A stretch of 64,000 bases of DNA from Volvariella volvacea V23 (lineage: Eukaryota > Basidiomycota > Agaricomycetes > Agaricales > Pluteaceae), in assembly GCA_000349905.1 (NCBI GenBank), contig KB722738.1:1173551-1237550 (forward strand), written 5' to 3'. The position numbers and the translations under genes were made by a program. Shown here one piece after another: positions 21,305 to 32,362 of the stretch; position 1 is the first letter of the stretch, and the number at the start of each line of letters is the position of its first letter. The notes beneath the pieces were generated by a model. That model saw nothing but the letters and a program-made list of their open reading frames with translations, ran no database searches and had not been told where the DNA came from.

Positions 21305-23967
21305 TTACTCATCTTCTTTAGCCCGTTTTCGTTTCCCAGCTCGTGTCCCGGGACCCCAATGTGAAGTCGGATTCTCTTGATAGCGGACCAACTTGACTTC
21401 CGAGGCTTTTATTACAGAGTCTGGATGCCTTGTAAAGTTAATTTCAGCGCTGCCAAGGGAGAGTTAGCAATCCATTTCGCATAACTTGCATATCTGGATA
21501 TCTACATATCCACTTAGCAGAAGAAAATCAAATTGCACTCTGAGGATGGACTAATGGAGTTAAGTGCAAAGAAGGGATAGTGCCCTGGAATGATAATCAG
21601 GGGTTCGAGGCAATGATCGTGCAGAAAGGAAATCATCACCCTCGGAGGGATGGCCCCGCACAAGTCCACGAATGTCATAATCGCGCGCCCATCTATGGGC
21701 GATGGTTGCAGCCAAGGGTGTCAAGGAAACAGGACAATCAAAAAGGAACACAGCAATGTACCCGAGCTAGTGGGCGCAAAAGTACCACCAACCAAGGCCG
21801 TTATGGCGAATGTAAGATTCTTAGAAAGGTGAAACGTGCCACACCTTGGGTCCTTCGATAGCAACTGCCTGGCCGGTGAGTTTTCCCCGATGTTATTCAT
21901 GTTTACGGGGTGTCGCTTTATCCAACCTCGGAAAATATCATGAACAGCCTCGCGAGGGGCCGTTGTCTTTAATGAGCCTGGGCAGGCGTGAGACCGCGAT
22001 ATTTTGTACCCGCCATTTAGCAGGGCTGATCTGTAGTGAAAAAAAGGCGAAATTTAGGCCCAACAGATGCTAACATACGCCTCCAAGTCATAATGAATAT
22101 TGACTCACGCTACGTCATCCAAAGATGGTGTCACGCAATGAAAGAAACTGGCAATTTTTGATGGTGTGAAGTAAAACGGCGCATCCAATTCCTATCAAAC
22201 TTGAGACCCTTGGTACATAATTAGTTTCAAGTTTATAGCTTACCTCTTTTGCGACGGTAAGCATTCCTTTCATCCGTACTGCGGTGCCATAATGATCTTT
22301 GTGCTCCTCTAAATGTGAAAGAACCTTGTCAACAAAGGCAGAATCGTGTATTGGGCCCGACCACATGGGCCCAGCAACCTTCAGAGTAAATGACAGGAGT
22401 ATTAGTCAAGCATTGGAATAAGTGGAGATTCACTGACGTGTAGCATCGAGTGGCATTCAGGACACTTATCACCGACAGAAGGACCAGCTGTAAGTCTGAA
22501 CAGATAATTAGTGTTTCCGTTAGCACCAGTTTTCTCTATCACTTTTCCAAGCCCTTGTCCGTAAGGGGTTTGGCAGGACGAACAGACGTAATACGTGGCT
22601 GTCTTCCTGTGGCACGGGTGATTAATAAATGAAATGAAGGTAAGAGAAGACTAACTAACGATATTGCTTTCTTGACCTCGAGAGGGGACGCCCGTACCCG
22701 TACGAAGACGCGAACATAAAAGTCGATAGAAAGAGAGACCAGCGGTTCAATAAAACGACCATAACGAGCTGCGGTCGTAGAGAGCGAGTGAAGGACGAGT
22801 CGTAAGGCCTATCAGGAATCGTGAATTGCCCAGCTGGTAGGTAAGGTCTAGCACACCGACCGCTTCATGACAGTACTCTGCCTTTACGGGCACTCCACCG
22901 TAATTAGAAAAACTAGGATATGACTGAGAGTTCATTGCATAGATTCCGGATGTCTTGCGTACCATTTCTCGGGATAGTTCGTTGAGGCAAGCACCGCAAG
23001 GTCGGTGCATGTCACACAAAGAAGACCTATTATCTTACACTGAATGAAGCGAAACATTCACGTTTGAATGGACCCACCGCCGTCATTCACGGCTTGAACA
23101 GCTGCATCGATGAACGGTGCAGCTGTTCCATAGGGGTCTAGGTCGACCACATCTACGCGTTTCCGATCTTCACGGTGAGAGTACATTAAAGTACTATCAC
23201 CAATCTTTCACGGTCTTGTCCAAATATACTTAAGATCGACGCACCATGCATCCCCCTCGTTGATTCTAACCTTGCCCAGGTTTGGCTCATCACTATCCAC
23301 CGATTGGGGTCCAAGCCCGTTGATCTCCACGTTACGTTTCATGGCTTCTATTGCGGCCGGAGAAAGATCATTTGCGATGACATACCTAGCAAGGCCAATT
23401 AGGATATAACACCAGTTTATGGGACAATGTATTGACTTGACAAGGGGTATCTCCTTCGCGTAACGTATAGACCGCAGTCCGGTAGCGGACAAGGCTTCAA
23501 GGATAGTAATTTTATGGGGTTTAAATACCTCCTATGCGCCTTTAGCCACATTTGACATCACTTTCCGCAGATGAGGCACGAACCTCTGGCTTAACCTGTG
23601 CAGGAGCAGGAGCTAAGGGCTCAGCGGATTCCGGACCACCACCTGCTGTAATGTTTGCCGAGTGTATGTAGAAAGGCCTAAGGAACCAACCTTTGGCTTT
23701 CTTGTCAGTATGAACATCCTGCTGTGACAACTTCCTCGCCTGCTTCTCGCGCGACTGCCTCCACTTTTCCTCCTTGGACTTATTCAGCTCTTCGCTCCAT
23801 ACCCGAATACAAGCCACACTAAGATCACGATTGAACTCTTGCACTGGATTCAAGAACGCCTCGTTCGCCTCCAACAAGATGTGTGAAGTATTTTCAGTGT
23901 GTAGGCTGAAGCCATCGGGCACTGTTATACCACTACTGCTGTTGCCTTTGGTAGCGGCAGCCGCCAT
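21305..23967 (-). CDS. TRM1: tRNA (guanine26-N2)-dimethyltransferase
   Basis: Makes m2,2G26 in tRNA with SAM. The rebuilt protein has the family blocks in order: [39 protein letters not shown] (SAM loop); [40 protein letters not shown] (DPYG active-site motif); [28 protein letters not shown] and KCPECHS (a CxxC pair for zinc); [37 protein letters not shown]; and [10 protein letters not shown] with [19 protein letters not shown] at the end (a basic tail, possibly nuclear targeting). The first ATG in frame is 23967 ([13 protein letters not shown]). The frame is open upstream without ATG and codes a basic, Ser/Phe-rich stretch. One intron, 21450-21844, is far longer than the rest. Confidence 0.95.
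21450..21844 (-). other. Unusually long (395-nt) intron of TRM1
   Basis: The borders are fixed by the protein on both sides: LLSKDPS completes across the junction to [11 protein letters not shown], as in other TRM1 proteins, with GTGTGG at the donor and CTTGGCAG at the acceptor. Other introns in this gene are about 40-65 nt. It contains a short inverted repeat (GCCCAT/ATGGGC, 21687-21700) and, on the transcribed strand, a GTGATGA (plus-strand complement 21633-21639) followed by CTGA (21597-21600). The terminal stem expected of a C/D snoRNA is not evident. Confidence 0.75.
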
Positions 23968-24363
23968 GCTGAACCTATTTGAACAGCGAAAGAATGAATG
24001 GGACTGGCGGCACAAAGGCCGTATGGAGAATCTGAGAGCGAACGAGGTCGACAGTTTGTGGTCAGTAGGAGGTTGACTCAATTAAGATAGTTTTCCCGAA
24101 CATTTGCCGGAAACCAAAGTCGCAAGTAACCCTGGTAGTTCGTTCGGGACAGGTTGTGTAGACTTCAGACCAGTGCTACGCATAAGACTCATATTTATTC
24201 ATCGAGAACAACACCCCTGAATGCCATAAATTTCAATTCCATAATCCCATAACTATGCTTCCACCCATAATAACGATAATCATATCAATTCGATGCATTA
24301 CTTGAATTTACTCGAGTGTAACCCCAGATCGCACCTAGCGCCCTCATGTATTAAGCAATATAC
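23968..24363. other. TRM1 upstream region and ATX1 3' end
   Basis: 396 bp between two minus-strand genes. The half nearest TRM1 carries its in-frame, ATG-less upstream extension (to about 24081); the rest is AT-rich (about 24170-24330), consistent with the ATX1 3' UTR. No other gene is seen. Confidence 0.55.
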
Positions 24364-24766
24364 TTAATACAATCCAGTGATCAGACGCACCTCCTTTCCA
24401 GTCTTCTGGATTCGTGCAAGAACGTCTTCGTAGGGAAGAGTGCCCTTGACAATGACCTCCTGCTTCTCCAAGCTGACGTCGTATTCGGTTACACCTTGCA
24501 CGAAAATCTGTTGTTCGTAATTTCCTGGTAGCATAAGAATAGGGGTGCTTACCATCAGCCTTTGCTTTCTCCAACACACGGGTAACAGCTCCGGAGCATC
24601 CGCCGCAAGTCATCTAGGTTCAATGCCAGTGCATGTCAGAGTTCATAATCAGGTTTCGACACTAGCATGATTCATACTTTGACGTCAAACTTGTAGGTAT
24701 GCGTTGCCTGTATTGTGATTCAGCATCCGTGGATAGACTATAGGGCCCGATGTCTATGCCTACCAT
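24364..24766 (-). CDS. ATX1: Copper metallochaperone (ATX1/ATOX1)
   Basis: Carries Cu(I) in the cytosol to the Golgi P-type ATPase. Four exons: 24764-24766 (the ATG alone), 24678-24707, 24553-24613 and 24364-24494, 225 nt in total, or 74 residues, all with GT/AG borders. The sequence THTYKFDVKMTCGGCSGAVT holds the MxCxxC copper site, followed by VLEKAKADGVTEYDVSLEKQ and LPYEDVLARIQKTGKEVR with the conserved loop Lys. Length and fold match the family. The single-codon first exon is the only reading that supplies a start in phase. Its upstream gap is 531 bp and may hold the promoter. Confidence 0.93.
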
Positions 24767-25297
24767 TCTGCAACAAGGATATCGATCTAAGGGGGCGCAG
24801 TGAGTGTCCCAATTGATGGTATACGGCTCCGACCAGGTCAACTTACAGCTTGAGTGAAGTAAAAGTAAAGTGTAGATGGGGGACAAAAGATGTGATGGTT
24901 GCTTAAATGCGTTGTTGCAATTAAGGATCAGTAAGCTCTTGCTCTTTTCGGCAGTTGATCGCGTCATCTCCACGAATCACCTCCACGTATGTTTGCAGGG
25001 CTTGGTCTCTGCGTATCACCCCCAGTCACGGTATCCGCAATTCCTTTAGGTTCAACATCGGCGTATCACGTCGCTGGGCTGAATGTTAACACAACCAGTG
25101 TTGCCAGTGATAGTTTCCAGGCTTGTTATCAGCCTACGGGCCTGACGGTCAGCAGGTCGTATCTATTACATTGGTAATGTGACAGTCCCAATGATGATTT
25201 CTAAAAGTACTCGGCCGTCTGTCATCCAAAAGCAACACATTAGCAATCTCGTAGAGCCCCCATCCTTAAACCAGTGGTATTAATGACTTGATTATTG
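24767..25297. other. ATX1 upstream region / permease 3' end
   Basis: 531 bp between two minus-strand genes. GCGTATCAC occurs twice, about 25011-25019 and 25061-25069, in the half facing the permease. Nothing coding was recognised. Confidence 0.5.
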
Positions 25298-27858
25298 TCA
25301 TCTCCGTGTTCGTCCTTCGGACATTTCAATCGTATCATCTCCTTCTGTGGCAACGGCTTGCCAGCCATCTGCCGCCAATGAGCGGCCTGTGATTCGTGAA
25401 ATCAAGGAATCCAACCATGCTAAACGGGGCCATTTAGTAAGTGTACTCCACAAAGTATTTGCATGTTACCTGGCAGGGACCTTCTGGCTTGACTAGTCTG
25501 TGTAAGGTAGTAAACGGGTATGCCTGCGGAAATGAAGACTAGGGTCATCGTAAGTCTTTCTTGTACCACTTTTGTGAAGAAATCGTTACCTAGCACGGCT
25601 AACGCCTCAAGGGGTGCTGCGATAATAGGCATGCACAACAGAAACAGCGCAACCTGGGACGTGCTGATCAACAGACAAGCAACACCCGATGTCTACTAGC
25701 ACTTACCCCACAAAAAGTTAAAGGAGTTATTATCCACGTTTTGTATGGCCTAGGGATTAAGAGTAAAGCCATGATACCATCAATCGAGCACTTTTGGCAT
25801 ACCTTTCTAGCATGGGCTCCTTGAAACGGAGTAGGACGAGACCAAGCACCTTGTCAATAGTTCGGACTCAACACTCATGAAAACGCACTATTGTTCACTC
25901 ACAGTCAAGAAATGGAAGAACCAAGAAGCAACCACGGAGAAATTGATTAATGTCCTGAACCCACCACCAATTAAAATGAAACCACTGGTCAGGCCGGCTT
26001 GAAGGAGTGCTGCGTTGAGTGGTGTTTTCCTCGTTCTATGAAGTTGTCCGAAAACAGATGGTATATATTGTTCGCGGCCAGCTGCATAGATCAGATGTGA
26101 TGACGTAATGAAGGAACCTACGCAGGAGATATGGTAAGCGACTAGAACTCCAATAAATACGACACCTACTGATGAGGGCTCCGAAGCAAGAAATGGCAAC
26201 CATCAATGCGAAAACTGTACCACCCCATTTACCAATCAAGACATGGCCAAAATCTAAAGCTACAGTGTTACTCGCGCCAATAGTATCCTAAATCGGTGGT
26301 CAGTATACAAACAGTCGAATATTTCATGTGATATTAACTTTGTCCAGCACCACGAAATAGGAGACATTTGCGAGAAGGAACAATACCTAAATGATGAACT
26401 GAGTCCATATGGTGCGTATACTTCAGTAAAGGTGGACTGACTGTTACAATACCCATACTAAAGTGTATGGCCCTCGGTATATTCTTGGATGGCTCACGGA
26501 TCTCGCCCCCAACAAAGTTTGCTTGACTCCATCCGTCAAGTGCCCATAAACCTGAATAGAGGGCAAGCGAATACGCAGAGGGACTGCGACTTGAATCCTC
26601 AAAAAGAGGTTCCTGTAGTGATGTCGATGCCTTCCCTCGCAGTAATTGCACAAGACCAAGGATGGTAACGGAAATCTCCACTAGAGTGAGTTCGAGTTGA
26701 GACAAGTACGCCATAAAAGCAACGTACTAAGCAAAGAACCTGCATCAAGAATCAGTCAATGGAGCAACAAGTATTCCTTCGAAGATACCTTCCTTTACTG
26801 ACGTGAAGAATACAACAGAACGAGAACCCAACTTCCGTGTTGCCACACAAAGGGTGGTCACGATGATGACTGCCGCTATTGCTGTGAGTTTGATGGCCCA
26901 GTTAGGAACAGCCTGTGATACCTCAGCGCTGTCCGTTCGCCAGAGAAGTCGGTTGATGTATTCGGCAAAAATCAAACTAATCGCAGCATTGCCGCCTACA
27001 TAGTCACCATAGTAATTTTTATCAAGATAGAAAGAATAAAGACGAACCTGGGTTCAAAGCAATAATGGCGGTCCAGGCAAAGAGGTAGGACAGTAGCGGC
27101 CCGTAGGCATAAGACAAATATGCTTGCGCGCCCCCGTTTTGTGGAATAGCAGCTCCCAATTCAGCATAGCTGCTCGCGCCGGTCCAGGCGAGGAGTCCGG
27201 AGAGCAGCCAAACCAATAAACTCGCTCCCACTGACTTCACATTCGCTACCACAACGCCAGGTGAGGAGCTAAACTGTAATGAACGGTCGCAGAACCCAGA
27301 AATAACATCATGACTCACAATATCCCAGAACCGATCTACCAATATAATATGCACGTCAATCCCGAGTGAAGATTAATGATAGCGGTCAAAATTACCTGCA
27401 CCCCCACCACCAACGCAATCGCTATTTCCATTATAGGGTTGAGAGCGCATAGCTGCCTCAGAGGATAATAACACACCATTTATTAACCCCATATTCTTCT
27501 CGTGAGTATCCCCACGAACTATGTCCGGGTCCGTCAAACTTGTGCTAAGAGGTAGCTTTTTATCCCGTCATGAGATGGTTGCGGTGAATCGGTCGGTCCA
27601 CTGACCAAATCATGTTGGAAATCAAATCCAGAGACAGAATAGGATCTCCCGCTGACAGAAGTCATGTTCTAATATGTTTGAATCAAACTAGAGTGAGCCT
27701 TACCGCTCTCGCCTGGAAGGGAGATCACCGAAAGCGGGAACCTCGAGTGCTCGTAACGAGTCATCTGAGTCTTGAGAAAGTCGTGAAGGTGAAGGGGAAT
27801 ATGTCCTTTTCACGGGTGATTTAAGTGCGACGTATTCATCCCTGTCCGATATGCTCAT
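25298..27858 (-). CDS. APC-superfamily amino-acid permease (LAT/methionine-permease type)
   Basis: Membrane amino-acid transporter with about twelve TM helices. The N-terminal cytosolic exon (MSISDRDEYVALKSPVKRTY...) joins to HEKNMGLINAIALVVGVQ, then IGSGI and FSSPGVVVANVKSVGASLLV, the LAT-family substrate-binding loop of TM1 (G-S-G). Next are GASSYAELGAAIPQNGGAQA, LYSGLWALDGWSQANFVGGE (the TM6 region), EIREPSKNIPRAI and GREQYIPSVFGQLH. The C-terminus SLPAWLDSLISRITGRSL is restored by the last intron, with the stop at 25298-25300. Such fungal proteins take up methionine or other neutral amino acids; the substrate is not decided here. The 27858 start depends on one longer intron (about 27546-27705), so the first exon is less certain. 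Confidence 0.88.
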
Positions 27859-27942
27859 GGAAGAATGTGTATAAAGCGTTTTGTTGGAGGTACAGCAGGC
27901 GTAACTAGAGGGAGGTGGAAGCCAATATGTATTTACATGTGT

Positions 27943-28968
27943 TTACACAGCATCAACTTGCTCATTTTCTGCCAGTGCTTGAGCCACCACAGAATGGATG
28001 TCCGCACAACGTTCCTGGCATAAGGTCATGCACTAGAGAGCGTGTAAGTTTGGCGCGAAAGGCGAGAAGCAATTTACGAACTCGAAGACTCTCATCAACT
28101 TTCATCCGACCTGTCTGCCAGACGTTGGTGACAGTCTCCAGCGCGGGTAGACAAGATAGCACCATAACACCAGCAGAAACCCGCGCATCGGATTCGGTGG
28201 GGTCTAGGAGGATTTTATCCTCTACAACACACTAAAGCATATGTTAGCGAACCCGGATGCGAGGTTGTATTAACACGCACAGCAGCGCACGAAACAACTA
28301 AACCGATTATTTCAATCCCAGCATCCGCCAGAGCAGCACTAGCAGCAACTGATCCAGATGCAACACAACTCTCGATTCCATCCGCTTCGATGATCATCAC
28401 AAAAACATCGATGATAGATTTGGGGAAGAGTTCCAGTCTTACAGAGGGTACCAGCGCTTGATGAATGGCCATCGCAACTGACCGGTCTTCAGCATCCTAC
28501 ACGCTGCGAATGCTTAATTTTAAATCATGGTTTATCGAGAAGCCGTACCCGAAGGGGAGCCCTGCGCTGAGTGCATGAAAAAGGCGTGAACTTGACTTCG
28601 ACGTTCAGTCTTCCTCGTTCGCTGTACGCCGCATTCTTGGTTTGCCGAGGACCATATCTATGCACTAGATTAGATCACATAGTAGCAGGGCTGCTACTTG
28701 ACATACACAGCGCACACGATTTTTGTTTTTTCAGTTTCAATGTAACATGACCCACCGGCCTGGTTAACCAAACTGGGATGAAGGACTGAAACATGTTACT
28801 AGCAAGCGCAGAGCTCAGCCAGCAGAGATACTCACATAGCGGCCGAATATCATTGGGTGGACGAGTCCTCTTATAGGGTCCCTTGTCTATCACAATGTCG
28901 TCCTCAAAAACGGGAGAAAAGCTCTCCTCCGGTCCATTGATTCTGCGCCTGTCGAAGTTAGTTTGCAT
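27943..28968 (-). CDS. MTR3: RNA exosome ring subunit Mtr3 (RNase PH-like)
   Basis: Subunit of the nine-protein exosome core, acting in 3'-5' RNA processing and decay in nucleus and cytoplasm. The start MQTNFDRRRINGPEESFSPV matches Mtr3/EXOSC6 N-termini; RPPNDIRPL follows. Then come CYIETEKTKIVCAVYGPRQ, YSERGRLNVEVKFTPFSC, LEPSV-type VRLELFPKSIIDVFVMIIEA and GSVAASAALADAGIEIIGLV, the RNase PH fold without active-site residues, as expected. A late intron with donor GTTCGT brings the C-terminus into the frame SVVAQALAENEQVDAV, with the stop at 27943-27945. The read-through frame without this intron gives an unrelated tail, so I prefer the spliced one. Confidence 0.92.
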
Positions 28969-29050
28969 TTTTGAGTGGGCTGTGAAAGTCAAAATCCACG
29001 ACCCAGTGTGATCGAGGCCAAACAATCTTCAGCCACACTCATCTTTGACC
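28969..29050. promoter_or_regulatory. 82-bp bidirectional promoter of MTR3 and NSRP1
   Basis: The two start codons are only 82 bp apart and face away from each other, so 5' UTRs and control elements of both genes must share this space. No clear TATA box or E-box is seen. Confidence 0.6.
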
Positions 29051-30329
29051 ATGAAGTTGTCAATCTCCCTCGGCAAATCCAAACCCTCAGCATCATCTAC
29101 GACACCAGCTCAAGCACCCTCGCTTAAGCGACCTGCTGCATTTGAACTTGGAGAGGATGACGATACAATAGATGCTGCACCCACAGCTTCGTCTGCAGAC
29201 CGAGGCGCACCGACAAATAAGAAGTTGTTGGCGCAGAATGTGGAGATTTCAAAGACTTTGAAGAAGAAAATGGATGCGGAGCTGAAGGTTGACTCAACTG
29301 TCTACGAATACGACGAAGTATGGGATAAGATGCAAGAGGCCAAACTAAGGCAGAAGGAGGCAAAAGAGCTGGACAGCAAGTTGCGAAAGGTCTGTCCTCT
29401 TGGGGCATTTGTTCTCATCCCATCTCTCAATTCTTACCATGAAATATAGCCGAAGTACATTGAGGGGTTGCTGGCTAGCGCTGCAACACGCAAACTTGAC
29501 CATCTACGAGCCGAGGAAAAGATGATGCAGCGTGAGCGTGAGGCAGAAGGGGATCAGTTCAAGGACAAGGAGGCATTTGTCACTCAGGCATACAAAGATC
29601 AGATGGCAGCAGTGCGGAAGGCAGAAGAAGAGGAACGGCAACGAGAAGGTGTGTTCCCTGCAGGAGTAGTGAATGTTCCCTCTATACTAATCAAATACAT
29701 CCTGTGCAGAAATGCAGAAGAAGGATGGGCAACGGTCAATTGGTCTTACGCAACTTTACCGTCAGATGCTGGAGGAGTCAGAGCAGCAACATGAAGCCAC
29801 AGTCGCTGCCACCCAAAAGCGTGTCATTGGCCCACAGCCAGCTCCGAATGAGCAAAACCTGACAATTACTAAGCCTGCAAACTACACTCCCTTACCTGAC
29901 GCAGAACTTGCAAGACGCGCCCAAGAGGAGGGAAAGAATGTCGAGCTTAATGACGAAGGCCAAATTGTTGATAAACGAGAATTGCTGTCGGCAGGTCTCA
30001 ATCTCTCCGCGCCCAACACCCGCAACCTCGGTCTACTATCCCAGAAAAATCGTACGAATGACGAACCTGTTCGGGCGCATACAGCTGTCGGGCTGGCGGC
30101 ATCAAGGAGAGAAATTAACCAACGGCGTGCGCGCGAGATCCAGCAGCAAATGGAGGACGAAAAGCAGCGTGTTGAAAGGGCGAAAGCGCAGGCTGAAGCA
30201 GATGCGATACAACGCATCGTAGCTAAACGTAATACAGAAGATGATATACAAAGCAAGCGCGAGCGGTATTTACAACGAAAGCGTCAGCGTCTAGAGCAGC
30301 AGCAAGAAGCTGTGGCACAAGATGATTAA
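29051..30329 (+). CDS. Nuclear speckle splicing regulator NSRP1-like (CCDC55/DUF2040)
   Basis: Three exons, about 386 residues. The start is ATG 29051 (MKLSISLGKSKPSASSTTP). The N-terminal domain is diagnostic: ALKRP-like SLKRPAAFELGEDDD, NVEISKTLKKKMDAELK, STVYEYDEVWDKMQEAK, PKYIEGLLASAATRKLDHL and EREAEGDQFKDKEAFVTQAY. The rest is a charged, Gln/Glu/Arg-rich coiled coil ending RQRLEQQQEAVAQDD. NSRP1 in animals is a nuclear speckle protein that alters splice-site choice; the role in fungi is inferred from the family. It is head-to-head with MTR3. Confidence 0.9.
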
Positions 30330-30441
30330 AGGGTCCAGGAGTGGGGATTGATGGTTCGTGTACTTTGAGATGCAGCAATGCTATATACCTGATTAGCTGA
30401 ACGGTACTAGTGTATTTCTGCTCGCCACGACTCTGGTAGAG

Positions 30442-31640
30442 TCAATGAGGAGTTTGGCAAACTTCTTGAAGACGAGTTTTTCCTAGCAACTGGACCAGGT
30501 GATCGAATGCTTGGAGTACAACGCAAACAGGAGGACGATTTTCAGGATTTTCCGCCAGCATAGGGGTAACAATTTCCATCAGCTCGGGGACGTGGTATCC
30601 GGTCAACTAGCAGAAGATATCAACACGAAGTCCATCGTTCCAGCAAGGCGTAAGATTACCTTGCAAGCCCGTAAGATCAGCACGGCTAGGGCCCATACGT
30701 CGATTTTGTAAGGATCAACTGGCTCCCCTCGTGCGCACTCCGGTGGAACCTCGGTACCCCGATAGCTACACACTAACGGATTGGACTGCCCATCGAACCG
30801 GCGGCTGAGTTCGTAGTCAATATATGCGTAGCGGCCATAATAATCCGTTAACAGATTACGCAGGGATATGTCAAGATGTGCTATGTGGTTCCGATGCAGA
30901 AATACTGCATGCTTTAATAAGCAGCTTCGTGTTACTACCTCACTATCACGGACGCGTCAACGCTTACCTCGATACATTGGCGTAATGCTGTAAGAAACAA
31001 CTTCAGACAGCATGGGCCATCATCGGGTATTAATTCTGATGACCACTCCTCCATTACTATGAAAGCGATGCCATCTCGTTCAATTTCAATTAAATCAAGA
31101 ATGGCTGGGGTTATGGTAATTTCAAGGCCCAATTTTCATATGATTTTTAAGGTGTACTTACGAATCGTATGATTCATAGGGTCATCCCTTAGCGGAGGGG
31201 TGGATAGCAGACGGACGACCTCATATTCGCGACTTTGCAAATGTACAGCCTTCGCGACGAACTTTTTGCCGTCGTGAACTCGTGTTCCGCGGAATAGATT
31301 GTCTGGCTGTGGGTTAATGACTCGGATCAATATTTTCCAGCTTCGCAGGGAATGCACAAACCAGGCCAGCATCTGGACACAACGCATCGTCGTCCTTGTT
31401 CTCACATACGCGGAGGAAGCCGTGTAGATGGACACCTTCAGGCAAGCCGCCTAACTGCTGCTTCCAGAACTCCTTCACGTCTCGGACGGTGTCAAGGCGA
31501 AGACCTCTAGCCTTGAATGTTCCTCGGTACAATGGCCAGTAAGGTGTTGTGCGGCGATTAACCTCGTCTTCGTCAAAGGAGTCCTCGGAGGACGTAGGCG
31601 ACGGTGGCGAATCGTAGTCCGAGTCGTAACTGCAGAGCAT
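30442..31640 (-). CDS. Protein kinase-like protein with divergent catalytic motifs
   Basis: About six exons, start MLCSYDSDYDSPPSPTSSED. After an acidic N-terminal region comes a kinase-like fold: PDNLFRGTRVHDGKKFVAKA (with the VAxK lysine), YEVVRLL, GIAFIVMEEWSSEL (hinge), VFLHRNHIAHLDISLRNLLT (catalytic loop HLD in place of HRD), AYIDYELSRRFDG (DYE where DFG is expected), YRGTEVPPECARGEPVDPYK and DVWALAVLILRACK. The C-lobe ends PPVCVVLQAFDHLVQLLGKT. This matches the expanded Agaricomycete kinase-like (PKL/FunK1-related) families. The key Lys and Asp are present, so activity is possible but unproven. Its role is unknown. Confidence 0.8.
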
Positions 31641-32362
31641 GATCCAAGGGGTGGAGATGGACGGGGTGGGCTCTCTAGGGGAACATGAAGCTTAACTACT
31701 TTCGCGGAGGGGAGGAAGGAACTAGAAGGGGGTAAAGAGTGTTCCGTAAACAGATAGGTGTGGCTTTTACGGCGGAAGATAAAAGATGGGTACGACGTAG
31801 GTGGATCAGGGTGCGCAACGTTCCGAAGCCAATGACCATCTAAGGCATTGGAGGAAGGAAAGAATGTCCATTGCAAGATAAAATAAATTATCAATTGGAG
31901 TTGGACGCTCATAATGATCTCGGCGAAGGCAATCCGACATGGTCGAGTTCAGAAAGATTTTACCCGATAAGGCATTGCTACCACCGAGGGCCAACGAATT
32001 ATAGTCAAAGATTCTCAGGCCGTTGTGTATCCTATTCAGCCTAGGCTTCATGTTCGCCCGCTACGTAGCTGTCAACAACGTAGTCGATGGCAGGTGAGAA
32101 CCAGCGTATCAAAGAAGTTGCAGTTGATGCGTTAACGTGGGTCATGCCTGTCAAAGAATTGCCATAGCCTTGCGGGAGAGACGGTAGCAGACAGACCATT
32201 ACGCTGCAGGATCCTTGGTGGGATTACTGCTCCCTAATTGGGCAGTGCACCTCAGCGTGGTTGCATCAGCCCGCGTGCAATCACGATCCGTTGATCGTGG
32301 GAAAACTCCACCCTACCAACTCCGTCTCAATTCTTAGCCCGGTAATCACCAGCTCAGCGTAC
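31641..32362. promoter_or_regulatory. Divergent region between the kinase-like gene and the RRM gene
   Basis: 722 bp upstream of both genes. Minus-strand open frames at 31806-32051 and 31475-31912 have no recognisable domain and overlap the kinase 5' end. An unrecognised short gene or an extra 5' exon cannot be excluded, but I see nothing to support one. Confidence 0.4.

Noticed and set aside
21597..21612. GGTTCGAGGC, resembling a tRNA B-box
   Set aside because: No T-arm pairing, acceptor stem or A-box can be built around it on either strand.
21580..21861. Plus-strand open frame of 93 codons opposite the TRM1 intron
   Set aside because: It has no recognisable domain and runs over TRM1 exon sequence on the other strand. 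The region is better explained as an intron.
31806..32051. Minus-strand open frame of 81 codons upstream of the kinase-like gene
   Set aside because: No domain, no matching splice into the kinase frame that I can justify, and composition like the surrounding noncoding DNA.
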